Part shown: positions 1 to 7,619 of the stretch, one piece after another
Layout of the letters: every line of letters begins with the position of its first letter
How positions within the stretch are numbered: the first letter of the stretch is position 1
The notes under the pieces: generated by a model
What the model was told of the DNA's origin: nothing
Database searches by the model: none
What the model saw: the letters and a program-made list of their open reading frames with translations, nothing else
Position numbers and translations under genes: made by a program
Assembly (NCBI GenBank): GCA_936920195.1
Contig: CAKZHE010000064.1
Location: 1 to 42,451 of the forward strand
Direction of reading: 5' to 3'
Source: an uncultured cyanobacterium
GTDB taxonomy: Bacteria; Cyanobacteriota; Cyanobacteriia; Cyanobacteriales; FACHB-T130
Length of the DNA: 42,451 nt

Positions 1-55
1 GTTCGTAGTTGGGCTTTAGCCCTAATCCGGAGAGGGCTAAAGCCCAACTACGAAC
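1..55. repeat. Dispersed hairpin repeat, copy 1
   Basis: This is a near-perfect inverted repeat. The arms begin GTTCGTAGTTGGGCTTTAGC and end with the matching complement, around a short centre ATCCGGAG. A second copy lies at 16361-16414 in the opposite orientation with only a few base changes. Such GTAGTTGGGCTTTAGCCC hairpins are typical multi-copy intergenic repeats of cyanobacteria. It could act as a bidirectional terminator or be a non-autonomous mobile repeat. Confidence 0.85.
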
Positions 56-101
56 TTAGTTAACTGAACTGTATTGAGCCATAACCTAAATAAACCCGCC
101 C

Positions 102-1442
102 CTACAATACCACACAAGGCAAAGTAACTATTACCGTTGTCCCCTCATTCAACACGCTATTAACTTGAATTTTACCTTGATGACTTTCTACAATTGCTTG
201 CGCGATCGCCAATCCCAAACCAGATCCTTTATCCTTATAAGTACGAGCCGGATCTCCGCGATAGAAACGGTCAAAAATCTGATTTAGTGCCGACTCTGGA
301 ATCCCAATTCCCGTATCCACAACTTTCACTTGTAACTGCGGATAACTAGACTTTCTAATTCTCTCCAACTCTACCTTAACTATTCCCCCAGCTAAAGTAT
401 ATTGTAAAGCATTACTGGTCAAATTGGTAAACAGTCGTGCCAGTTGATCCCAATCTCCCCGCATCGTAAATAAATCTTCTTCCATCCCAGTTGCAGAACT
501 TTCATCCACAATTAAAAACTTGGGAGCTACTGCCACATCCACACCTAAATGCAAAGATAAATTAATCCCTTTTTCCTTCGCCATCAACTGCTGTTCCTCA
601 ATTACCTCCATCAACAACGCATCCAATGGCACTAACACCCAATCCGCTTGCAAAATGCCACTATCCTGCCGTGCCAAAAATAGCAAATCGTTAACTAATC
701 TCCCCAACCGTTGAGTTAATCTTTCAATTACCTTTAATTGTTGCCGCTGAATTTCTGGGTCAATATCCGGTTCTGCCAAAGCCACTTGCACATTAGTTTG
801 AATCGTAGCAATGGGATTTCTTAATTCGTGGGAAGCATCCGCCGTAAACTGTTTTAACCGCTGATAGGATTCGCGCACTGGCTGAATAGCAATCCCAGAA
901 AGCAGCCAACCAATCCCCGCCACCGAAGCAATCATTAATCCAATGCCTAACATTAAATCTAGCATCAGTTGGCGGCTAGGTTTAGTGACTTCAAACCAAG
1001 GATGGCTCACCCGCAAATATCCTAATACCTGCCGCCCAATTTGGACTCTTTCTGTTACTTGTCTTAACCATCTTTCCGATGAAACTTGAACAGTTTCCGC
1101 AGTATTGTCAGAATGAATGGGAATTTTCAGCGGTTCCGCAAAAGTTGACCAAAGTAATTTACCTGTGGAATTAAACCATTCTAAATCAATTCGGTCATCT
1201 TCCACCGCTTCGGCATTATCCCGAAAACTAGCTTCAATATTAACTCGAAATTGACCTGCGGGTAAAGACTGAATAGCGAGCGATCGCTCTACCACTTCCA
1301 CCACATGATTTAGCGTATCATCCACTCGTTCAATTAAAGTATTCCGAAAGTAAAAATAAATCCCCGTGGCAAACAGTAGCAGTAGCACGGCAGTCACAGT
1401 TGTATACCAAATAGCCAGACGGCGGCGCGTAGTTTGAAACAT
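102..1442 (-). CDS. Membrane sensor histidine kinase
   Basis: This is a 446-residue two-component sensor kinase that should autophosphorylate on His and pass phosphate to a response regulator. One transmembrane helix lies at about residues 9-31, then a periplasmic sensor region of about 125 residues, and a second helix at about 160-185. The HisKA H-box SHELRNP follows with phospho-acceptor His205. The ATPase domain has the N-box NLTSNALQYT, G1 VVDTGIGIP, F-box FDRFYRGD and G2 GSGLGLAIAQ. All catalytic boxes are intact. The organisation resembles the cyanobacterial RppB/NrsS type, but the ligand cannot be read from sequence. No response regulator lies upstream; the partner may be beyond position 1. 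A 40-residue peptide gene ends 12 bp before its start and is probably cotranscribed. Confidence 0.93.
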   Translation of the reverse strand: MFQTTRRRLAIWYTTVTAVLLLLFATGIYFYFRNTLIERVDDTLNHVVEVVERSLAIQSLPAGQFRVNIEASFRDNAEAVEDDRIDLEWFNSTGKLLWSTFAEPLKIPIHSDNTAETVQVSSERWLRQVTERVQIGRQVLGYLRVSHPWFEVTKPSRQLMLDLMLGIGLMIASVAGIGWLLSGIAIQPVRESYQRLKQFTADASHELRNPIATIQTNVQVALAEPDIDPEIQRQQLKVIERLTQRLGRLVNDLLFLARQDSGILQADWVLVPLDALLMEVIEEQQLMAKEKGINLSLHLGVDVAVAPKFLIVDESSATGMEEDLFTMRGDWDQLARLFTNLTSNALQYTLAGGIVKVELERIRKSSYPQLQVKVVDTGIGIPESALNQIFDRFYRGDPARTYKDKGSGLGLAIAQAIVESHQGKIQVNSVLNEGTTVIVTLPCVVL

Positions 1443-1454
1443 TAAGCTATGATT

Positions 1455-1577
1455 CTATTCCATGTTCATCAGTAAAACAATTACTTTCACCCGACTGGGT
1501 TTAGGAATATTGAGATGACTATCTAAAATCAGTTCACCTTTGGCATCAATGGTTCCCATCATTTCAAATGCTTGCAT
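1455..1577 (-). CDS. Small 40-residue protein upstream of the histidine kinase
   Basis: This short gene starts with ATG at 1577 after a good ribosome site (GGAGGG about 7 bases upstream) and stops 12 bp before the histidine kinase start, so the two probably form an operon. The product begins MQAFEMMGTIDAKGELILDS and continues through a strand-like segment ending in VKVIVLLMNME. It resembles the N-terminal half of a common cyanobacterial small-protein family (pattern TIDxxGxLxLDxPL..RVRVIVL) often found next to PIN or RelE toxins as putative antitoxins. Family members are usually about 65-80 residues, so this may be a shortened relic. The function is unknown. Confidence 0.6.
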   Translation of the reverse strand: MQAFEMMGTIDAKGELILDSHLNIPKPSRVKVIVLLMNME

Positions 1578-1697
1578 TATTGACTTCCCTCCAACATCTC
1601 TACAATTCTATATTACAAATGCTAAATCAGATTGTCCTCTAAGTATTTATACGCAGAAAGATACCTCTACAGATTGTTGCCATTTTGCAAATAGTTT

Positions 1698-1715
1698 GTT
1701 ACATTAATTTATAGA
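1698..1715 (+). promoter_or_regulatory. HLR1-like element of the hli gene
   Basis: The bases GTTACATTAATTTATAGA match the HLR1 consensus (two G/T-TTACA half-sites with the cyanobacterial 2-base spacing) at all but one fixed position. HLR1 is bound by the response regulator RpaB and controls hli and photosystem genes in high light. It lies 33 bases before the Hlip start codon. It overlaps a possible -10 (TACATT, 1700-1705) with TTGCCA as -35 (1677-1682, 17-base spacer). That placement would suit repression in low light. This is inference from motif matching only. Confidence 0.55.
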
Positions 1716-1748
1716 GATTCACAAAACGCCACAAATGGAGGCCAAACC

Positions 1749-1901
1749 ATGTCGAATCAAAATCCCACCCCCAACAAATTTGGTTTTACACCGGAAGCCG
1801 AAAATCTCAACGGACGCTTGGCAATGCTTGGCTTTGCGGCTCTATTATTCACTGAACTAGTCACTGGTCAAGGCGTACTGCACTTCTTTGGTTTAGTGTA
1901 A
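1749..1901 (+). CDS. hli: High-light-inducible protein (Hlip, one-helix CAB-like)
   Basis: This 50-residue thylakoid membrane protein belongs to the CAB/ELIP/HLIP family. The chlorophyll-binding helix signature ExxNGRxAM is intact (E18, N21, R23, M26), followed by one hydrophobic helix (residues 24-38). The length is normal for one-helix Hlips, which bind chlorophyll and carotenoid and protect photosystems under excess light. The start is fixed by GGAGG at 1737-1741, 7 bases before ATG. The gene appears monocistronic: it has its own HLR1-like promoter element and is followed by a strong terminator at 1922-1960. Confidence 0.93.
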   Translation: MSNQNPTPNKFGFTPEAENLNGRLAMLGFAALLFTELVTGQGVLHFFGLV

Positions 1902-1921
1902 GTTTTCTCGAAAGCACCCTG

Positions 1922-1960
1922 AAAAAAGCTGGAATTCCTCAACCGAATTCCAGCTTTTTT
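1922..1960 (+). terminator. Strong intrinsic terminator after hli
   Basis: A perfect 16-bp inverted repeat (AAAAAAGCTGGAATTC and its complement) encloses a 7-base loop CTCAACC. The run of six T on the right arm and six A on the left arm allow it to work in both directions. It could therefore also serve the sigA gene converging from the right (stop at 2047). Confidence 0.9.
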
Positions 1961-2046
1961 ACATGGAAAAATCGCAGGCAAACACCAATTGGTTTCAATT
2001 TAGGCATTCATCTGCGTTTCAAAACAACTAAACTAGCTAAAACTGA

Positions 2047-3360
2047 CTAGCGAATATATTCCTTGAGAATGCTGTTGCGATTGGGATGGCGCAGCTTCCG
2101 CAGGGCTTTGGCTTCAATTTGCCGAATCCGTTCGCGGGTGACATTGAAAATTTGACCAATTTCTTCCAAAGTCTTCATCCGTCCGTCATCTAAACCATAA
2201 CGCAGGCGCAAAACATCCCGTTCGCGAGGGCTGAGGGTGTCAAGAACGCTTTCTAAATCTTCGCGCAATAGGTTTTTAGAAACCTGATCTTCTGGGGTTT
2301 CGCCGTCCGCTTCAATAAAATCTCCCAACCGGGAATCTTCTTCTTTACCAATAGGCGTTTCTAGGGAAATAGGCAATTGGGCTGATTTGGCAATAAACCG
2401 CAATTTCTCGATGGTCATTTCCATCCGAGTGGCGATTTCTTCTTCCGTCGGCTTCCGTCCCATTTCTTGGGATAAAACTTTGGTAGTTTTCTTGATCCGA
2501 GAAATGGTTTCATAGAGATGAACGGGCAATCTGATTGTCCGAGATTGATCGGCGATCGCGCGGGTAATTGCTTGCCGAATCCACCAAGTGGCATAAGTCG
2601 AGAACTTATACCCCTTTTCGTGGTCAAATTTCTCCGCTGCCCGAATCAAACCTAAACTGCCTTCTTGAATTAGGTCTTGAAATGACAATCCCCGATTCAT
2701 ATATTTTTTGGCAATCGACACTACCAATCGCAAATTGGATTGCACCATTTTGTCTTTGGCACGCCGTCCAATATACAAACGCTGGCGAAATGCTGGCAGT
2801 TGTCTTTTAACTTCCTTAGACCACTCTTCCTCTAAGCAGGTTTTGACATCTGCTAGCGCCTTCACTAAGGATGCCATATTGACATTTAAGTTAAAGAACA
2901 GGGCGGGCAATTTTGTTAAAGAAGTTACTCGAAACAGTCCATTCACTGCTTGTAGCAGTTTCTGGGCTTCCCTTGATACTCCCAATTGCTGGTACAACAC
3001 CTCTTCTGCCCACTCAGCATCGTGGGGTTCCCGCTCTAATTGATAGAACAGGTTTTCCCGCACTCGTTCCAATTCCAGCAGATCTGCTATTTTCCGAGCC
3101 AATTCAATTTCTTCATCCGCCCGTAACAGTCGAATTCGACCAATTTCTTGCAGGTAAAGCCGAATTGAATCTTCTGTATAGTGCTTCTTTTTCGTTTGGG
3201 TGCGGCGACGACTTCTTGCTACCTTACCAGGCTTCCCGTCATCGTCTTCTGGTGCAGCATCCAAAAAATCGTCTCGATCTACTTCTTCCTCAATTAAAAG
3301 ATCGAATTCGCCCTCTAGGGGAGTAAAAGTTTCGAGTACATTGTTGGTGGCCTGGGTCAT
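2047..3360 (-). CDS. sigA: Principal RNA polymerase sigma factor (group 1, SigA/RpoD)
   Basis: This is a 437-residue sigma-70 factor. An acidic N-terminal region of about 60 residues is followed by a basic stretch ([11 protein letters not shown]), then region 1.2 ([15 protein letters not shown]). Next come region 2 with the core-binding and -10 helix ([19 protein letters not shown]), region 3, and region 4 with the -35 helix-turn-helix ([20 protein letters not shown]). The tail [15 protein letters not shown] is typical of cyanobacterial SigA. The acidic extension and about 130 residues between regions 1.2 and 2 also fit group 1. The shorter group 2 paralogue is at 35703. It should direct housekeeping transcription. 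It converges on hli across the terminator at 1922-1960. Confidence 0.95.
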   Translation of the reverse strand: MTQATNNVLETFTPLEGEFDLLIEEEVDRDDFLDAAPEDDDGKPGKVARSRRRTQTKKKHYTEDSIRLYLQEIGRIRLLRADEEIELARKIADLLELERVRENLFYQLEREPHDAEWAEEVLYQQLGVSREAQKLLQAVNGLFRVTSLTKLPALFFNLNVNMASLVKALADVKTCLEEEWSKEVKRQLPAFRQRLYIGRRAKDKMVQSNLRLVVSIAKKYMNRGLSFQDLIQEGSLGLIRAAEKFDHEKGYKFSTYATWWIRQAITRAIADQSRTIRLPVHLYETISRIKKTTKVLSQEMGRKPTEEEIATRMEMTIEKLRFIAKSAQLPISLETPIGKEEDSRLGDFIEADGETPEDQVSKNLLREDLESVLDTLSPRERDVLRLRYGLDDGRMKTLEEIGQIFNVTRERIRQIEAKALRKLRHPNRNSILKEYIR

Positions 3361-3441
3361 GCCGAATTCCTCATGCTCCTTCAGTTAAAGACCAAAATTT
3401 GGCGTTTTTAATTCATCTGAGACAATTGCTCCAGCCAGCAA

Positions 3442-3567
3442 CTATCCCCACTGGCAATGCTTCCTTGCATAGAGATCATCAGAGAAAGTCTCAACTACTT
3501 TCTCCCACACTGGGCGGTCAATTACAGTCTTGGTGTTAGGTGTCAATGCTGGATTTGCCGAAGACAT
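3442..3567 (-). CDS. Possible 41-residue ORF or gene fragment
   Basis: The ORF starts MSSANPALTPNTKTVIDRPV and stops after HCQWG. A weak AAGG lies about 11 bases before the ATG. The composition is protein-like, but I do not recognise a family. It may be the N-terminal remnant of a lost gene, as the surrounding DNA looks decayed. Confidence 0.25.
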   Translation of the reverse strand: MSSANPALTPNTKTVIDRPVWEKVVETFSDDLYARKHCQWG

Positions 3568-4249
3568 TTTCGATTGTAGCCTTTCTCACAGAAATTGCAC
3601 GCTGGCTCTTAATTTTCCATCTTTGATTGTAAAGATACCGTGAAGCTACCGTTGTTAATTAAGCAATTTTTGAGGATGCTAGTCTGGGGAACTTCTACAA
3701 GACTTTGGGTAATAAATTGTAGAGTCCTCTACCTTCAAGGCTTTGAAGGCTTTGTCTTCTGAGTAACAGTCGATGAAAACCTGATAAATCTCCTCCGCTA
3801 TTTTAATGAATCTATTTGTATAGATGGCAGCTAACAAGCTGAAAATTTTCAGATTCGCTAGCGATCGCCCTCCAAATAGTACATTTGTTCCATAAAATAC
3901 TGCTTGGCACAACTCTCAGATGTACTAGTCAAGCTTGCCAAAGGAATGGCTTAGAGTAAGTGTTCCCAAAGGCAACAGCAACTTTGAACAAGGTATATAA
4001 AGATATTATAAATTCATTCCTAGGGAGGATGCACGATGGAAGTTGATAAAAGGACAATTTGACTCAATAATTGCGGCTAGAAATGGTCGCTAGTGGCAAT
4101 TACAGCAAATTTATAAAATTTACTAATTTTTAGCGGCAAGTATTCTTACTTACTGAAATTCTTCTCAAAATGCGAATAAAATTAACCCTTTAAGGTCATT
4201 CAAAGGGGGAGAAAGCCTAAAAGGGTTGGTTTGGTTGAGTTTTTAGGAA

Positions 4250-4301
4250 GCCTGTGACGAGGATTGAACTCGTGACCTCAGCCTTGTATCGCTCTCTAGG
4301 C
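4250..4301 (-). pseudogene. Degraded tRNA-Thr-like sequence (3' half)
   Basis: On the minus strand there is a perfect T-arm: 5-bp stem ACGAG/CTCGT with loop TTCAATC (4257-4273). It is followed by a 3' acceptor strand CACAGGC and discriminator T, and preceded by GGCTGAGGTC. This agrees with cyanobacterial tRNA-Thr(GGU) as I recall it. The matching 5' acceptor GCCTGTG and the D-arm are missing, and the anticodon arm is disrupted (AGAGCGATACAAGGCTG), so no cloverleaf can form. It could be an attachment-site scar from integration or a deletion relic. Confidence 0.6.
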
Positions 4302-4363
4302 TTTTTCCGCTACAGTGAGGGAGATTTGTCTTCGCGAACTATTACACCGGAATTCGAGAAATC

Positions 4364-5233
4364 ATGCAAACCACCTCTGCCGCTAACCCTTTGGCTGTGG
4401 AATCCCCTGTCAGCAATTTAGATATTCGCTTGCTGGTTGTGGATATTGATGGGACTATTGCTGGCGAATCTAATGATGTGCGGGAACCAGTAAAACAGGC
4501 AATTCAGGCGGCTCAGGGAAAGGGGATTCAGGTAGCGATCGCCACTGGCAGAATGTATCGTTCGGCGTTACGCTTTTATCAAGCTATTGGTGCGGATTTG
4601 CCAATTTTGGCTTACCAAGGAGCCTGGATTCAAGACCCCAAAACTGAGAAACTCTACCAGCACGTGCCAGTTCCCCAAAAATTAGCCTTGGAATTGGTAG
4701 ATTATTATGAGCAACCGGAATGGCGATCGCAGATTTCGGTACATTGCTACATGAATGACCAATTATACATTCGCGAGTGGGACTCCCATACCAAGGACTA
4801 TTCCCAACGCTCTAGCGTTCAGCCTATTACTGTCGGTGACTTGCGAAGTATTCTGACCGAGGCTCCGACCAAAATTTTAGCTCTGAGTAACAATATTCCT
4901 TTAATTGACCAACTGCTAGCCAACCTTCGCCAACGCTATACTCCGGCGGAACTTTATACTACTAAATCTGTGCCAACTTTCCTAGAAGCAAACAATCCGG
5001 GAATTAATAAAGGCATTGCTGTCCGCTACTTAGCAGAAGAGGTTTTGGGATTGCAAGCCAGTCAGGTGATGGCGATTGGGGATAATTTTAATGATTTGGA
5101 AATGCTGGAATATGCTGGTTTAGGGGTGGCGATGGGCAATGCTCCGGCAGGAGTCCAATCTATTGCCCAATGGGTAGCTCCCGATGTGGAGGAAGATGGA
5201 GCGGCAGCAGCAATTGAAAAATTTCTGCTTTGA
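4364..5233 (+). CDS. Cof-type HAD-superfamily phosphatase
   Basis: This is a 289-residue cytosolic hydrolase of the Cof/YidA type. HAD motif I is VVDIDGT with nucleophile Asp27 and acid/base Asp29. Motif II is IATGR, motif III has Lys in NKGIAVRYL, and motif IV is GDNFNDLEML with Asp240 and Asp244. The long segment between motifs II and III is the IIB cap domain that selects substrate. Related enzymes dephosphorylate sugar phosphates, FMN or pyridoxal phosphate; the substrate cannot be told from sequence. The N-terminal 20 residues before the core are poorly conserved, so a later start is possible, but ATG at 4364 is the only good one. A hairpin at 5251-5287 follows. Confidence 0.9.
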   Translation: MQTTSAANPLAVESPVSNLDIRLLVVDIDGTIAGESNDVREPVKQAIQAAQGKGIQVAIATGRMYRSALRFYQAIGADLPILAYQGAWIQDPKTEKLYQHVPVPQKLALELVDYYEQPEWRSQISVHCYMNDQLYIREWDSHTKDYSQRSSVQPITVGDLRSILTEAPTKILALSNNIPLIDQLLANLRQRYTPAELYTTKSVPTFLEANNPGINKGIAVRYLAEEVLGLQASQVMAIGDNFNDLEMLEYAGLGVAMGNAPAGVQSIAQWVAPDVEEDGAAAAIEKFLL

Positions 5234-5250
5234 TTGTCGAACGTCAGAAA

Positions 5251-5287
5251 GGGAACCGACGACTGGCCGTGTTTCGTCTCGGTTCCC
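5251..5287 (+). terminator. Hairpin after the HAD gene
   Basis: A 9-bp stem, GGGAACCGA and its complement, has a 19-base loop and lies 17 bases after the HAD stop codon. There is no T-run after it, so it is a weak or factor-dependent terminator, or an mRNA-stabilising stem. Confidence 0.45.
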
Positions 5288-5380
5288 CTATCTGGTTCGC
5301 TCCTCACACCACTGCAATATAACTGACTTTTGGAAATTTGTCACTACCTTTGGCAAAATTTTCTATCTGGAGGTACAGAT

Positions 5381-5797
5381 ATGATAATGCGATCGCTTTC
5401 CTCTGCCCAACGCGCTTTGATAATTTTGACGATTGTGGCCTTAATTTTCAGTATCGGCTGCACTCCTGTCACCACCACCGCTAATTCTCCCAACCCTACT
5501 CCCAGTGTAGCGATCGCCAGCCCCCCCAAACCAACTTTGCCCCCATCGGTGGCTGATGCTGTGCGCCGGGATATCTCTCGCCGCACGGGGATTCCTGCCA
5601 ATCAGGTGAATATCACTCAGTCTAGTTCGCAAACTTGGCCTGATGGTTGTTTCGGACTGCCTAAACCGGATGAATTTTGTACGGAAGCTTTGGTGACTGG
5701 TTGGCAAGTTGTTGCCACTGACGGCAGTCAAATTTGGAAATTTCGTACCGATCGGGATGGTTCTGTGCTGAGATTAGAATCATCAGGTAGTAGGTAG
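5381..5797 (+). CDS. Small exported lipoprotein
   Basis: This is a 138-residue protein with a lipoprotein signal peptide: basic start, hydrophobic stretch of about 14 residues, lipobox FSIGC with Cys27 as the likely lipidated residue. A Thr/Pro/Ser-rich linker follows (residues 28-50), then a conserved-looking domain of about 85 residues (from DAVRRDISRRTG) with TWPDGCFGLP and a C-terminal strand pair. The pair of Cys in GCFGL and EFCTEAL may form a disulfide. ATG at 5381 is chosen because GGAGG lies at 5369-5373; the frame is open further upstream. I know similar cyanobacterial hypotheticals with the QxxWPDGCLGL pattern but no function. Confidence 0.8.
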   Translation: MIMRSLSSAQRALIILTIVALIFSIGCTPVTTTANSPNPTPSVAIASPPKPTLPPSVADAVRRDISRRTGIPANQVNITQSSSQTWPDGCFGLPKPDEFCTEALVTGWQVVATDGSQIWKFRTDRDGSVLRLESSGSR

Positions 5798-5800
5798 TGG

Positions 5801-5840
5801 GCTAATCCACGGTATCCCTGTCGGGATAGGTTGCATTAGC
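5801..5840 (+). terminator. Hairpin after the lipoprotein gene
   Basis: A stem of GCTAAT/ATTAGC continues after a short bulge into TATCCC/GGGATA around the tetraloop TGTC. It begins 3 bases after the lipoprotein stop. It lacks a T-run and may instead be a dispersed palindromic repeat. Confidence 0.45.
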
Positions 5841-5900
5841 TGATTGCCTTTGCTAAGATATCTGGTAAAATCTCTACTTAAAGAAAATTTTTCACCAGCC

Positions 5901-6467
5901 ATGAGTCTCCAGCCAGTACCAGCGAATAATCCGCTCCTGAGCGACGAAACTGTTAGTCGATTAAATCAGCTGTCAGCGCAAGAAGAAACTTTTTACTATT
6001 TTGCCTATGGTTCTTGTATGTGTCCAGTGGATTTAAAGCGATCGCTGGGCGAAAAAACCCATAATTATGTAGTTGGCTCGGCGACTCTTCCCGGCTATCG
6101 TCTTGGCTTTAATCGTCGTTCGGCTCTCCGCAATTGCGGTGTATTGGATATAGTCTCAGACCCGAATTCAGCCGTAGAAGGGGTACTTTATCGTTTACCC
6201 TTAAGATTGAGCGATCGCTTGGACGAACGAGAAGAAGTCCCGCGCGGCGGCTATCGCCATGAAATGATTAATGTCCATTGTGGCGGTCAGGTCTATAAAA
6301 ATGTTAGAACCTATGTGGTAGTGAACAAACTACCCAAAGAACTCGCCCCTAACGATTGGTACTTTAATGTTGTTCTCCGAGGCGCATTAACTTGCGGTTT
6401 GCCAGAACAATATTGCTGGCAATTGTTTAACCATATGTACCAATTGCAACTTCAGGAATGTTATTAA
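5901..6467 (+). CDS. Gamma-glutamylcyclotransferase-like protein
   Basis: This is a 188-residue protein of the GGCT/AIG2 fold. The substrate-loop motif YGS is present in FAYGSCM (residues 34-40). The expected acidic residue lies in the LDEREEVPRGGYRH segment, where family members have the catalytic Glu. Members release 5-oxoproline from gamma-glutamyl peptides or amines, but many bacterial homologues are uncharacterised. ATG at 5901 is preferred over a TTG at 5844, since the extra 19 residues overlap the hairpin and spacer. There are only 16 bases to mobA downstream, so the two are probably cotranscribed, though a functional link is not obvious. Confidence 0.82.
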   Translation: MSLQPVPANNPLLSDETVSRLNQLSAQEETFYYFAYGSCMCPVDLKRSLGEKTHNYVVGSATLPGYRLGFNRRSALRNCGVLDIVSDPNSAVEGVLYRLPLRLSDRLDEREEVPRGGYRHEMINVHCGGQVYKNVRTYVVVNKLPKELAPNDWYFNVVLRGALTCGLPEQYCWQLFNHMYQLQLQECY

Positions 6468-6483
6468 TCTCGACATTCCCTAA

Positions 6484-7083
6484 ATGAAAGTTGATTTTCC
6501 CCTCACAGCATTGATCTTGGCAGGGGGACAAAGTTCCCGTATGGGGCAAGATAAAGCCTTGATTGCTTTGCAAGGTGTCCCCTTACTATCCAGAATTTGC
6601 CAAATTGCTCAAGCCTGTACTCCACAAGTTTATATTATTACCCCTTGGCCTGCCAAATATCAAGACATAGTTCCTGAAAATTGTCAATTTATTTCCGAAG
6701 TCCGCTCGGAGAAAGCTAGCGGTGCATTAATTGGTTTTGCTCAAGGACTAGCGCAAATCAAAACTGATTGGGTACTCCTATTAGCCTGCGATTTACCTTG
6801 GTTGCGTGCCGATATTTTACAAACGGGAATAGCCCAACTTCCAGAAATACCAGAAAAGGCGATCGCTTTCCTGCCTCGCAGTCCCAAAGGTTGGGAACCC
6901 CTCTGCGGATTTTATCGCCGTCGCTGCCTGGAGGAATTAAATCAGTTTATTGCTAGTGGTGGTCGTTCTTTTCAACTATGGCTAGGTCAAAATTCAGTTC
7001 AAGAATTGACAATTACCGATTCTCAGATATTATTTAATTGTAATACACCTAAAGATTTGGAAATTGTCCAAAGATTCGATTAA
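6484..7083 (+). CDS. mobA: Molybdenum cofactor guanylyltransferase MobA
   Basis: This is a 199-residue nucleotidyltransferase that joins GMP from GTP to molybdopterin to give the bis-MGD/MGD cofactor used, for example, by nitrate reductase. The N-terminal signature LILAGGQSSRMGQDKA (from residue 10) binds GTP. The metal-binding Asp lies in LLACDLPWL. The C-terminal NCNTPKDLE is also typical. The length is normal for MobA. It follows the gamma-glutamylcyclotransferase-like gene by 16 bases. No other molybdopterin genes are in the window. Confidence 0.93.
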   Translation: MKVDFPLTALILAGGQSSRMGQDKALIALQGVPLLSRICQIAQACTPQVYIITPWPAKYQDIVPENCQFISEVRSEKASGALIGFAQGLAQIKTDWVLLLACDLPWLRADILQTGIAQLPEIPEKAIAFLPRSPKGWEPLCGFYRRRCLEELNQFIASGGRSFQLWLGQNSVQELTITDSQILFNCNTPKDLEIVQRFD

Positions 7084-7088
7084 ATCGC

Positions 7089-7250
7089 CTAATGCACTGG
7101 CTTCCATAGCCCAATCGCTTGTTGATGCTCTCCTAAAAGTTGTATGGGTGAGCAAGATTACAGAGCGTTCTGCCTTCCATTAGGCGATCGCCAATTTCTC
7201 TTGCCAACTTCCAGCATTGCTCGTGATATCCAATTGATTGATGATATTCG
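7089..7250 (-). pseudogene. TPR-protein gene remnant (frameshifted)
   Basis: The minus strand encodes a typical cyanobacterial TPR repeat: [11 protein letters not shown], then KLAREIGDR, then [12 protein letters not shown]. The frame stops at a TAG right after the N. A one-base shift restores the expected continuation [11 protein letters not shown] before a stop at 7089. So this is the inner part of a TPR (kinesin-light-chain-like) repeat with a single-base deletion, and neither end of the gene is present. It abuts the glyoxalase remnant at about 7250-7258. Confidence 0.72.
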
Positions 7251-7257
7251 CTTCGTT

Positions 7258-7437
7258 TTGGGCAATGCCTATGGACATATTGCCATTGGAGTAGAAGATA
7301 TTTATGGTACTTGCGAGCAAATTCGGGGCAAGGGCGGTAAGGTGACGCGGGAACCGGGATCAATGCCGCATGGTTCGACGGTGATTGCCTTTGTGGAAGA
7401 CCCCAATGGTTATAAAATTGAGTTAATTCAGCGCTAG
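7258..7437 (+). pseudogene. gloA: Truncated glyoxalase I (lactoylglutathione lyase), C-terminal half
   Basis: From [20 protein letters not shown] to GYKIELIQR this matches the C-terminal half of GloA, including one metal-ligand His (in GNAYGHIA) and one metal-ligand Glu (in YKIELIQ). The N-terminal half, with the other two ligands of the Ni/Zn site, is absent. An open frame runs back to an ATG at 7144, but residues before 7258 are the antisense of a TPR gene, so that 97-residue ORF is chimeric. Enzyme activity is unlikely. Intact GloA is about 130-145 residues. Confidence 0.8.
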
Positions 7438-7495
7438 AGTTGACAGTTTGCAATCCGAGACTTTTTAGCTATAGTTAATCTTATACTGGTTCCTA

Positions 7496-7550
7496 AGCTC
7501 TGCCTGGGAACCAGTAACGAGTAAAAACGAGTAAACGAGTAAGTTTTTGA
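7496..7550. repeat. Palindrome CTGGTTCC..GGGAACCAG plus ACGAGTAAA repeats
   Basis: An inverted repeat (7496-7524) frames the sequence GCTCTGCC, part of the AGGCAGAGCCTGGGAAC repeat also seen near 22861, 28165 and 28411. It is followed by three short direct repeats of ACGAGTAA (7527-7550). It lies upstream of the 719-residue exported protein gene. Confidence 0.6.
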
Positions 7551-7619
7551 TTAGGCTCTGGAGCATCCAGAACTCCAGCTTCGGTACTAGGAACGCCAAA
7601 TTGTGATGGAGGTGATTTT

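Larger units (their letters stand above)
3361..4363. other. 1-kb gap between sigA and the HAD phosphatase gene
   Basis: No convincing full-length gene lies here. It should hold the sigA promoter (near 3361-3440). It contains a 41-codon minus-strand ORF at 3442-3567 and a tRNA-Thr-like remnant at 4250-4301. A good ribosome site (GGGAGG, 4022-4027) precedes only an 8-codon ORF, starting ATGGAAGTTG and ending at TGA. The stretch around 3600-4250 is AT-rich and looks like decayed coding sequence. Confidence 0.6.

Noticed and set aside
102-1577. Complete two-component pair
   Set aside because: No response regulator gene is present upstream of the kinase; only a 40-residue peptide. The partner could lie beyond position 1.
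3679-3912. 77-codon minus-strand ORF in the gap after sigA
   Set aside because: TTG start, no ribosome site, no recognisable family; it is probably decayed DNA.
7133-7453. 106-codon minus-strand ORF taken as a single gene
   Set aside because: Only its C-terminal 40 residues are TPR-like; the rest is the antisense of the GloA remnant.
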